DNA from: a virus
Reading direction: 5' to 3' (one strand)
Virus record (IMG/VR): IMGVR_UViG_3300037504_000796
Span: 1 to 35,860 of that record
DNA length: 35,860 nucleotides
Shown: piece by piece, positions 8,864 through 15,442 of the stretch
Layout of the letters: every line of letters starts with the position of its first letter
Numbering within the stretch: the first letter of the stretch is position 1
Translations under genes and position numbers: made by a program
Notes under the pieces: generated by a model
The model's input: only the letters and a program-made list of their open reading frames with translations
Databases searched by the model: none
Told to the model about the DNA's origin: nothing

Positions 8864-9518
8864 CAGCCTTCTTCCTCTGCTGCTTCTCGTACAGCGGCCC
8901 GCAGGTATAGACTGCCTGCACGTATAGGCGCTCCTCCCGGGAAGCTCGCATCCAGCAATGCTCGATCAGAGGCACATGCATGTACTTGGTCATCAGGTAC
9001 GCTTCCCCCAGGGCTCGGAACTGCTCCTCCCATTCAGCATCGCTCACCTGGAGGTTCGGGTTGACCTCGGCCAGGCGGGTGTCCGTAGCCTCCACGATGC
9101 GGGTATAAATGTGAATGAGCTGGGCATCCGTGAGCATGGTGATCTTGACCTCGCCCAGACGCCGAGGCTCCCACGTCACGAACCGCGGGGCCACGCTCTG
9201 GGCGCAGACTATGCGACGCCACTGAGGGCGGAGATGCTTCTCCCAGTTCTCCTTGATCTCGTCTTCGTCCACGTCCTCCCTAATCTTGCCCTCGCGGAAT
9301 ACGGCCATGGCCGCGTTCAGGTCGGTCTCCCCGTCCATGGCGCGGAAGATGCACGCCACCTGCTGGCTTTTGCCGCCGGTATCATGTATCTCCAGCACAA
9401 CCGGGATCTGCGTAGTGGCCCGAATCGCCTGGGCCATGGCGTTCCGCTGTTCCAGGCTGATCGGGGGAAGCCCCTGGGGGGCATCGCCCCCAAGGAGCTT
9501 ACGGAGCTTATCCAGCAT
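8847..9518 (-). CDS. Putative tail assembly chaperone
   Basis: A 223-residue soluble protein between the tail tube gene and the tape measure, the position of the lambda G/T-type tail assembly chaperones. No signal peptide or transmembrane segment is seen. It is mostly helical and charged (for example REDVDEDEIKENWEKHLRP) and ends in a Lys-rich tail. I chose ATG 9518 rather than the upstream ATG 9551 because AGGAG lies seven bases before it and the upstream gene stops at 9529. It is longer than classic chaperones and I found no convincing slippery heptamer for a fused longer form. The role comes from gene order only. Confidence 0.65.
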   Translation of the reverse strand: MLDKLRKLLGGDAPQGLPPISLEQRNAMAQAIRATTQIPVVLEIHDTGGKSQQVACIFRAMDGETDLNAAMAVFREGKIREDVDEDEIKENWEKHLRPQWRRIVCAQSVAPRFVTWEPRRLGEVKITMLTDAQLIHIYTRIVEATDTRLAEVNPNLQVSDAEWEEQFRALGEAYLMTKYMHVPLIEHCWMRASREERLYVQAVYTCGPLYEKQQRKKADAKDS

Positions 9519-9528
9519 ATCAGCTCCT

Positions 9529-10527
9529 CTACGGTATCGGGACGGTTGCATTGCCGTTCGTCATCGTGATCTGCAGGTCATAGCCATCCTGATCGGTAGC
9601 CTGCAGGCTCACGTCCTGGCTGATGCGGCTGATGGTCGCGATGGCATCCGGCCGCTTGCGGACCTCGCACTTCCCGAGCTCAATCTTGAACTCCCGTTCG
9701 TCGGCCCCGGCTTCTCCGTTGTTGAACGTCACGGTCGGGCCGGCAATCTCGGTCCCCGGGTCCATGGTGGAAACCACGGTCTCGTTGCTCCGGATGCTAA
9801 GGTCCACGGTCACCTCACGCCGCTCGTTGATGTCGATGAAGTCGAGAGCGCCCGAGCCGCTGGCAGCCAGGCCGTACCCCTCGTCTTCGGTAGAAGGCTG
9901 GTTTACCGCCAGGTTGAGATTGGCCAGGCGGAAATCAGTCTCGCCGCCCATGGACAAGGTTGTGATGTACTCGGCGGTGATCGGAGTGGTCGCGGTAATC
10001 GTCGGAAGCGATGCCTCTGAGTCATCCCGAGTCTTGCCCTTGGCGATGCCGGACAGCTCCAGTATCAGAGCCCCGTTGGCTTCGATGGACAGCGTGCCGC
10101 CGGTCACCCAGCAGTCCGTGAGAGTCTCGCTGATGATGGTCTGCTCGTCGGCAGTGGTGTACCAGCCGACCACATTTCCGAAGTAGCGTTCGATGCCCAG
10201 CTGCAGGACATGCACGTAAGGGCCGGTGCCAGACGTGGCCGGCGTGTCCTTCATCAGCATGACCATGAGATTGTCGCGCTCGTCCCAGTCCATGATGCAC
10301 TTCAGCGACCACGCGTAATGGGAACCGTGACCAATGAATTGACTGACCGCTGGATCGAGCTCGTCTATCGGCTCGCGCCGAGCCATCTTCTCGAAACTGA
10401 ACCCATCAGACGCCACCCGGAAGCACTGTGCCGTTAGGGCAGCCCCGCCGAATGAATCACCGCTGGCAAAGGTCTGCGTGGCAACCTCGACCCGGTGATG
10501 CTTGCCAGTGTGGAACTCGCAGGCCAT
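9529..10527 (-). CDS. Major tail (tube) protein
   Basis: The 332-residue product has no export signal and a mostly beta-strand composition. It opens with a hydrophilic arm (MACEFHTGKHHRVEVATQTF) and contains repeated 'Gly-Thr-Leu-Ser-Ile-Glu' style strands (GGTLSIEANGALILELSGIAKG), typical of siphovirus tail-tube folds. Its C-terminal half (DINERREVTVDLSIRSNE onwards) could be a second tube-like or Ig-like domain. It lies just upstream of the chaperone and tape measure and just after the neck genes, the canonical position. The start overlaps the upstream stop as TAATG. Tail-tube assignment is by fold style and synteny, not by a diagnostic motif. Confidence 0.82.
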   Translation of the reverse strand: MACEFHTGKHHRVEVATQTFASGDSFGGAALTAQCFRVASDGFSFEKMARREPIDELDPAVSQFIGHGSHYAWSLKCIMDWDERDNLMVMLMKDTPATSGTGPYVHVLQLGIERYFGNVVGWYTTADEQTIISETLTDCWVTGGTLSIEANGALILELSGIAKGKTRDDSEASLPTITATTPITAEYITTLSMGGETDFRLANLNLAVNQPSTEDEGYGLAASGSGALDFIDINERREVTVDLSIRSNETVVSTMDPGTEIAGPTVTFNNGEAGADEREFKIELGKCEVRKRPDAIATISRISQDVSLQATDQDGYDLQITMTNGNATVPIP

Positions 10528-10748
10528 TACTTCTCACCGCCCTTCTTGGGTTTGGGGGTCTTGGTCTTCGACCACATCTTCGGCTCGTGCTTCAGCAGCC
10601 ACTTTGCCGTTTTCGTCGGGAGGCCCACCACATCGCCCGGGCGGATGGTCAGGTCCTTGCGGCGGTCGGGGTTCCAATACTTGTACTTCCGCCCCTTCTT
10701 GTCGCCCTTCCGCCCCTTGAAGGTCAACTTCATTCTTTCCTCTGCCAT
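10527..10748 (-). CDS. Small basic protein of the tail module
   Basis: A 73-residue, Lys/Arg-rich protein (GRKGDKKGRKYKYW; KTKTPKPKKGGEK at the end). An ideal AGGAGGAG stands four bases before ATG 10748, which excludes the longer frame that would overlap the upstream gene. The core has a small strand pattern (LTIRPGDVVGLPTKTAKWLL) like the short 'KOW-like' proteins often found beside tail-tube genes. It could be a neck or tail accessory component. I do not recognise a named family. Confidence 0.75.
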   Translation of the reverse strand: MAEERMKLTFKGRKGDKKGRKYKYWNPDRRKDLTIRPGDVVGLPTKTAKWLLKHEPKMWSKTKTPKPKKGGEK

Positions 10749-10758
10749 GCCTCTCCTC

Positions 10759-11196
10759 CTATCCGTCGTCTGCTGCGTAGACACGCAGCTCGATTTCGCC
10801 AGTGTTGAAGTCCAGTTTCTCGCCGTCAGCCTCGATGTAGTAGATGTCGCAATCCCCCAGCGGAGGCGCTCCGGCATCATCCTCGAGGACATTCTGAATC
10901 TCGATCAGCCGATGCCCCAAATACCGCTGTGTGGCGTCCTGCGTCTCCCGCGTGGCGACCATTATTACGCAGTAGAACGTATAGACCCGATGCGGCCGCC
11001 CTATCTCCTCAAGCCATCCGTCTGGAGGAGTCGTTCGGCGAGCCCCGGCCCACGATATGCCGACCACGCAGGCCTTCTCCACGGACTCCTCAATCACCGC
11101 GGAGTCCAGAACCGCGTAAGTGTCCGCCGACAGGTTGCTCTGCAGTAAGGTCACCAGATCATCAACGTAATTCTCGGCATCCGGGAGCGTGCTCAT
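10759..11196 (-). CDS. Putative tail terminator / tail completion protein
   Basis: A 145-residue alpha/beta protein: an N-terminal helix (DAENYVDDLVTLLQSNLS), a central strand block (RVYTFYCVIMVATRE) and a C-terminal strand pair (IYYIEADGEKLDFNTGEIELRVYA). That pattern and size match tail terminator proteins, which cap the tail tube and join it to the head. It sits between the HK97 gp10-like protein and the tail tube, as such genes usually do. AGGGAGG precedes ATG 11196, which overlaps the upstream stop as ATGA. Assignment is by order and secondary-structure style. Confidence 0.68.
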   Translation of the reverse strand: MSTLPDAENYVDDLVTLLQSNLSADTYAVLDSAVIEESVEKACVVGISWAGARRTTPPDGWLEEIGRPHRVYTFYCVIMVATRETQDATQRYLGHRLIEIQNVLEDDAGAPPLGDCDIYYIEADGEKLDFNTGEIELRVYAADDG

Positions 11197-11744
11197 CGCA
11201 TGGCCTCCCTGGTGGCTTCAGCGAGCCTAGCTCGCATTATTCGTCGCACAACCTGGCGGAACGGTTTGGGGCGCGGCATAAAAGGCCGAGGCGCAGTGCC
11301 CTGGTAGAAGCGATACACTTTACCACCATGCTGCACCGCAAAGGAATGAGCCCGCCTGCCACGTGTGAAGTCATCAGCATAAGGCACGTTCGTGCCAAAG
11401 CCCGTCTCGTATCCGCCGGGGATGGGCGTCGCCTTGTGAGGGCTGCGCGACTCAATCTGCATGCTGTTCTTGAGCTCCCCCGAAAGCTGCCCAGGGATGG
11501 CCCTTGCCTGCCCAAGCACGTTCGCTTTGAACCGGGCATATATACCGTGATTCGGCTCCCAGCTATCGGAACTTCCCCATTGCTTGCGCCTGCGGAATGA
11601 TCGAAATGCGTATGTAGCCCCAGTCGTGGCCCCCTGCTCCAATCCTTCCCGGATGGCCTGACGTCCTTTAGGGCCGAGATTGCCGAACTTTCGCAGGGTC
11701 CGCTTCCCGCGCTCGGTGACGGTAATCGCCATTCCTCCGGCCAT
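11193..11744 (-). CDS. HK97 gp10-like neck / head-tail joining protein
   Basis: The 183-residue product is very basic and shows the features of HK97 gp10-type and Mu-type virion morphogenesis proteins. It has an early helix with GLEQGATTGATYAFRSFRRR, a central GELKNSMQIESR segment ('L..SI' motif), a PYADDFTRGRRAHSF region (the family's 'Y...vE.Gt..' part), and RPFMPRPKPFRQVV ('a.PFl.PA') near the end. These proteins act at the head-tail interface. It begins at ATG 11744, overlapping the previous stop as TGATG. The family reading is good; the exact neck position is inferred. Confidence 0.78.
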   Translation of the reverse strand: MAGGMAITVTERGKRTLRKFGNLGPKGRQAIREGLEQGATTGATYAFRSFRRRKQWGSSDSWEPNHGIYARFKANVLGQARAIPGQLSGELKNSMQIESRSPHKATPIPGGYETGFGTNVPYADDFTRGRRAHSFAVQHGGKVYRFYQGTAPRPFMPRPKPFRQVVRRIMRARLAEATREAMR

Positions 11745-12568
11745 CAGAGATCACCATGCTTCCGGTAGTACAGTTCCTCGTAGAACTCGTCGTCCTTGTC
11801 TTTCATGCGCTCCGCGTAGCCCTTCTCGGCGTTATAGGTACTGTATCCGGCCGTCCCGGTCACCAGCGGCACCTGCCGGCGCTCGTCGTCGCTGTCGTAG
11901 TAGTAGAGCTTCCGCTCCTGCTCGAGGTAGGGCTTCATGGCCTCCCAGGCATTGCCAGCACGTTCGGAGGCCGCCTTCGTCCGTCCCTGGGCTTCCTGGG
12001 CTCCTCCCGCGAAAAGATACCCGCCGAACAGATCCAGCGCCCACCCCTGGAAGAGCGGGATCTTCCCCGTGCCTTCCGTGGCCACAGACACCCTGGAGCT
12101 GTCCCAGTCCGTGATGGCGTACTTTGCTGTAGCCGACCCGACCTTCCGGGAGGCCAGTGTCAGCACGCCACTGGCAGCGACTCCAGTACAGTACGGGTCC
12201 ATAGGGGTAGTGGAGTAAACATCGGCATGGTACTCGCCATTCACGGCCGCCTCAACGACCGCTGCCATATCCGTTGCGTTACCCTGTATCTTGATCTCGC
12301 CGGATGCGGCTGGAGTCGCCGTCACAAAGACGTAAGTCTGGCCGCGGATATCGAGGGTCTCCGAGTTCGCTGGCATGGAAGCCGTGAAGTCAAGTTCCCA
12401 TGTGCTTGGACTCAGTATGTCGGATAAATTGAATATCTCGCTGAAGGCGGCGTAGATGTCCTCCGATGCCTGGCTCAACGCCTCGAGCACCCGGGAGTTT
12501 GCCCAGCCCGAGGCCCGGTTGCTGATGAACTGATCGTAGGCGTCTTCGTATCCGGCGTAAAGTCTCAT
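11744..12568 (-). CDS. Head-tail connector-like protein with inserted beta-domain
   Basis: A 274-residue protein. The first 60 residues (YAGYEDAYDQFISNRASGW, then SQASEDIYAAF) and the last 100 (LFAGGAQEAQGRTKAASERAG onwards) are helical and resemble Mu gp36/HK97 gp6-type connectors, which carry an N-terminal helical bundle. Between them, about residues 72-165, is a strand-rich domain with GQTYVFVTATPAASGEIKIQ and GVLTLASRKVGSATAKYA. That unit is common in phage virion proteins and is usually found on its own or in tail proteins. It would lie at the portal-proximal neck. The start at 12568 has only a distant GGAGG. Confidence 0.68.
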   Translation of the reverse strand: MRLYAGYEDAYDQFISNRASGWANSRVLEALSQASEDIYAAFSEIFNLSDILSPSTWELDFTASMPANSETLDIRGQTYVFVTATPAASGEIKIQGNATDMAAVVEAAVNGEYHADVYSTTPMDPYCTGVAASGVLTLASRKVGSATAKYAITDWDSSRVSVATEGTGKIPLFQGWALDLFGGYLFAGGAQEAQGRTKAASERAGNAWEAMKPYLEQERKLYYYDSDDERRQVPLVTGTAGYSTYNAEKGYAERMKDKDDEFYEELYYRKHGDL

Positions 12569-12575
12569 TTTGGGC

Positions 12576-12601
12576 GGGAGGGCCTCCGGAGAGACCCTCC
12601 C
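12576..12601 (-). terminator. GC hairpin after the major capsid gene
   Basis: GGGAGGG and CCCTCCC form a perfect 7-bp stem around a 12-base loop in the 46-base gap after the capsid stop. No U-tract follows, so it may be a leaky terminator or an mRNA-stabilising 3' end that raises capsid output over downstream genes. Confidence 0.45.
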
Positions 12602-12614
12602 ATGCCCCCCCTCC

Positions 12615-13583
12615 CTACGTACTCAGAGGCTGGGCAATCAGGCCCGCCTCGGGGTAGGTTGTGGCCTGCACGTAGCAGGCGTCCAGAAGGAAGTTGGTTC
12701 CCCGAGGGTTCTTCATGACCTCGTTGTCCACGATGGTCTCCTCGGGACTCTCGACGGTCCGCCCGAAGGAGGGCTCCTCGGGGCCTGACTCCTTGGCGGA
12801 TGCGCGGGCAAGGATAAGGGTGTTGGTTCCCCATATCCTCTGGAGGTCGGACGTGGTCTCCCCGATGTCCGAGGCGTCGTACTGGGCGGACAGCAGACGG
12901 ACCGTTATCTCGCGGTCCATCTCGTTGCTGAAGTAGTCGCCCAGCTCCTCGCGGGTGAGTCCAGTCACCCGGCCGGAGGATGTGAGTCCCTCGGCTATCT
13001 TCCAGCGAAGAGTGCGGAAGATGTCCCGAGTCATCCAGATGCCGTTGGGCTGCACGCCTGCGGCGTCCTCGATGGTCTCAGCCCACTCGTCCAGGTTCAT
13101 CCCCGGGGTAGCGTTGGCGTTGTCCCAGAGGGTGAATCCACTGGTCTTGACGTGGTCGGCACCGACGTTGTTGGTCCACCAGGTGGTGGAGGTCAGGCTG
13201 GTCGCGGCGTCCTTCTCCTCGCAGACAAGCTGCGAGACTTTCAAGGCCTTCATGGCCCTGGCGGCCAAATCGACCGCGGCCTGGTTGTTCGCCTGCAGCG
13301 CGAAGGGCAGGAAGTATGCCCTGTTCCGGACCTCCAGAGTGAAAGTCGAGGTGGAGGCATCGTCGCTGATCTGGGGCGCCTTCGCGTAGAGGCCGACCTT
13401 ACCGCTGATGTACCTCATCATCATGTTGCCGAAGATGAGCAGCTCAACCGTCCTGCCGGGCCCCCTCTTGGTGAGCAGAGGAAACAGAGTACGGACCACT
13501 GAGCCCTTGGGCTCGTGATCGAAGTAGACCTGCATATCGACGTTCCTCAGGTCTACGTCGCTCCTTCTCAGTACATCTTTCAT
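12615..13583 (-). CDS. Major capsid protein
   Basis: This 322-residue protein has the order of an HK97-fold capsid subunit. There is a short N-terminal arm, then an E-loop-like strand region (TVELLIFGNMMMRY), the spine helix and P-domain (NQAAVDLAARAMKALKVSQLV), and an A-domain with WAETIEDAAGVQPNGIWMTRDIF and WGTNTLILARAS. The last part matches the 'adaptable capsid' style in which a peptide name and location loop precede the C-terminus. It has the strongest ribosome site of the region (AGGAGGTG eight bases before ATG 13583). It follows protease/scaffold and decoration genes and precedes the connectors. Capsid identity is supported by context and size; no large delta-domain is seen, consistent with a separate scaffold. 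Confidence 0.88.
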   Translation of the reverse strand: MKDVLRRSDVDLRNVDMQVYFDHEPKGSVVRTLFPLLTKRGPGRTVELLIFGNMMMRYISGKVGLYAKAPQISDDASTSTFTLEVRNRAYFLPFALQANNQAAVDLAARAMKALKVSQLVCEEKDAATSLTSTTWWTNNVGADHVKTSGFTLWDNANATPGMNLDEWAETIEDAAGVQPNGIWMTRDIFRTLRWKIAEGLTSSGRVTGLTREELGDYFSNEMDREITVRLLSAQYDASDIGETTSDLQRIWGTNTLILARASAKESGPEEPSFGRTVESPEETIVDNEVMKNPRGTNFLLDACYVQATTYPEAGLIAQPLST

Positions 13584-13597
13584 GTGCTACTCACCTC

Positions 13598-13993
13598 CTA
13601 ACTGTCGATGTAGCCGTTGCGGTTCAGGTTGACGAGGATGTACACGCCGTCGGCGCTGGCGTCCTCGCATGCGATCGCTATGTACTCATCACCAGCCGTG
13701 GCCTTGATGAGTATACCGTCGGTGGTGACCTTCAGCTTGTCGCCTTCGCTGATGCTGGCGCTGTCCGCATTGACTATGGCGTGAATCGGGCCGTAGTCGC
13801 GGTAGCTGACCGGATCACCGCTGGAGCTCCCTCCATCCGTCAGGATGCCCCGGAAGCTGGCGGTGTTGTCCGCCAGGGTCACGCTCTGAGAGCTGACCCC
13901 TACGGCACGCCCTTCCTTGCCGCTGAGGTCCTCTCCCGAGGTCTCCTCATAATTGCATGACGGCTGGAACGGAGGCTTGCTGTAATCGCTCAT
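13598..13993 (-). CDS. Capsid decoration / cement protein (DUF2190-like)
   Basis: A 131-residue beta-rich protein with the layout of DUF2190-type cement proteins: a GREDLS-like entry, a 'G..V.V....V.LAD' strand block (GRAVGVSSQSVTLADN), FRGILTDGG, IHAIVNADSASISEGDKLK ('aG.tI..Gd.v') and a terminal GDEYIAIACEDASADGVYILV. Such proteins bind and stabilise the mature capsid. AAGGAGGGAG precedes ATG 13993, and the gene stands directly upstream of the capsid gene. The family reading is moderately strong. Confidence 0.75.
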   Translation of the reverse strand: MSDYSKPPFQPSCNYEETSGEDLSGKEGRAVGVSSQSVTLADNTASFRGILTDGGSSSGDPVSYRDYGPIHAIVNADSASISEGDKLKVTTDGILIKATAGDEYIAIACEDASADGVYILVNLNRNGYIDS

Positions 13994-14026
13994 GCTATCA
14001 CTCCCTCCTTGTGCCGGAGTGGATGT

Positions 14027-14626
14027 CTATGTCTGGTCCGCCCAGAGATGCGGGTACTTGGCCATGGACAGCTCGACAGCCTTCTCCTGGATGGTGATGC
14101 CATCCGGCAGCTTGTCGGCATCCACCTCGGAGCGAAGCATCTTTACGCTCTCGCCCCTGAGCTTGGCTTTCTCCCTCTCGTCCTCGGGGCAGTTGGCCGC
14201 GGAGAACTTCTCCACGCCCTTGTTCTGCTCGGGCTCACTCGGAGCGCCCGGGCCGCTGAAGGTCTGCTCCTCCATCGGAGTCCGGGGCAGGTGTCGCAGG
14301 ATGAGCATGGCGCCCTTGCGGGCGTCCGCGTCCAGCTCACGCAGCCCCTTCGCCAGATCCCCCCGCTGGCCGGCGCTCAGGCAGGCCACGTATCCTTCCT
14401 CGTTCTCGGCAAACGAGGAAAGCTCTGTCTCCACCTCGTTCTCGGACTCGGCCGTCTGCTCCAGAGCGGACAGCCGGGTCCTCACGTCTCCTATCGCGCC
14501 GGACATGGTCTCGACGCTCTCCTTGATCTCGGACACCGAACTGGCCAGGCTGCCGACGCTGTCGGTCACCTTGCTGATAGCGCTCAGCACATCGTCCACG
14601 CTGAACTCGTTGGGCTCGTCTCCCAT
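14027..14626 (-). CDS. Scaffold protein from in-frame internal start
   Basis: The 199-residue C-terminal part of the protease-scaffold gene begins at Met273 (MGDEPNEFSVDDVL). The bases AGGAGGAGAAG just before that ATG form one of the best Shine-Dalgarno sequences in the region, although they lie inside an open frame. This is the known Mu Z and lambda Nu3 arrangement, where a nested start supplies excess scaffold without protease. The product is acidic and predicted coiled coil. The nested start is inferred from sequence. Confidence 0.6.
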   Translation of the reverse strand: MGDEPNEFSVDDVLSAISKVTDSVGSLASSVSEIKESVETMSGAIGDVRTRLSALEQTAESENEVETELSSFAENEEGYVACLSAGQRGDLAKGLRELDADARKGAMLILRHLPRTPMEEQTFSGPGAPSEPEQNKGVEKFSAANCPEDEREKAKLRGESVKMLRSEVDADKLPDGITIQEKAVELSMAKYPHLWADQT

Positions 14627-15442
14627 CTCTTCTCCTCCTGTTACGGCTCCTCCCTCGAACAGGAGGGCCTTCTCATCGCCTCCGGACCTGGAGGCCGCCA
14701 CCACAACCTTGCTCCGCGGCACCGCGGGGTAGTTGTTCGGGAGCAGCTCCGGGTCCAGCAGGACCACTGACTGCAGAAACTCCTCGTACTCCACGCCCTG
14801 AGTGGTAAACGCCGGCCGAATCTCTGCCGACAGATATCTGATCTCGCCAGTATAGACCTTCTGCCGCACCTCCGTATCGGTGAAAAACGGCCGCGCCTTT
14901 ATCCAGGGCTCGCCTCCGTCATCTGCCTCCTCTTCGTAGACATCCAGGATCCACCCTACGACGCGATTTAGGTCATGATCCCCGTACCGCAAAGTGGGCA
15001 GGACTCCGTTCTCGGCCGCCTTGTCCATTGACGCCAAGAGCTTTCTCTGGCGCTCTGCGGTCCACTTGACGTCCCCGCTCTTGCTGGCGTACTTGCCGGG
15101 GCGGATCACATCGAGAGTAATGGACTTGGTCTCATCGTACTCTCTGTACAGCAGGTACTCCTCCAGGGCGCGATAGGCTATCGCCGCAGGATCGTCCACT
15201 CCGGCCTGTTTGGCCTGATCGTACACTGCCGCCCATATCTGCTGGGCCTGCTTCTCCATCTGCCGCACTGTCGCTGGTAGCTCCACATCGCCTCCTGCCT
15301 GCAATTGTTCGCGCCACTGCCTGTAGCAGATCGCAGCCCGCTGCTGCTGTCTTGGGTATTCCTCCTGCATCACCGCGTCTTCCATGCAGCGGCTGAGAAA
15401 ATCATCCTGGCTCTCGCCCGAACGCGGTGCGGGCAGGGGCAT
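14027..15442 (-). CDS. Mu I-like capsid protease fused to scaffold domain
   Basis: A 471-residue protein of three parts. Residues 1-45 carry the short helical motif found at the front of several phage prohead proteases (RSGESQDDFLSRCM, then RAAICYRQW). About 105-260 resembles the Mu gpI-like protease (KVYTGEIRYLSAEIRP, FLQSVVLLDPELLP), which processes scaffold and capsid. About 273-471 is an acidic, coiled-coil region (SSVSEIKESVETMSGAIG) fitting a scaffold. An internal ATG at 14626 has AGGAGGAG upstream, so the scaffold is probably also made separately, as in Mu I/Z and lambda C/Nu3. The full gene starts at ATG 15442, overlapping the portal stop as TAATG. Confidence 0.83.
   Translation of the reverse strand: MPLPAPRSGESQDDFLSRCMEDAVMQEEYPRQQQRAAICYRQWREQLQAGGDVELPATVRQMEKQAQQIWAAVYDQAKQAGVDDPAAIAYRALEEYLLYREYDETKSITLDVIRPGKYASKSGDVKWTAERQRKLLASMDKAAENGVLPTLRYGDHDLNRVVGWILDVYEEEADDGGEPWIKARPFFTDTEVRQKVYTGEIRYLSAEIRPAFTTQGVEYEEFLQSVVLLDPELLPNNYPAVPRSKVVVAASRSGGDEKALLFEGGAVTGGEEMGDEPNEFSVDDVLSAISKVTDSVGSLASSVSEIKESVETMSGAIGDVRTRLSALEQTAESENEVETELSSFAENEEGYVACLSAGQRGDLAKGLRELDADARKGAMLILRHLPRTPMEEQTFSGPGAPSEPEQNKGVEKFSAANCPEDEREKAKLRGESVKMLRSEVDADKLPDGITIQEKAVELSMAKYPHLWADQT

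Noticed and set aside
8847-8900. Programmed -1 frameshift joining the tail chaperone to a longer form
   Set aside because: I found no X XXY YYZ heptamer near the gene end, and the next frame is the tape measure with its own start.
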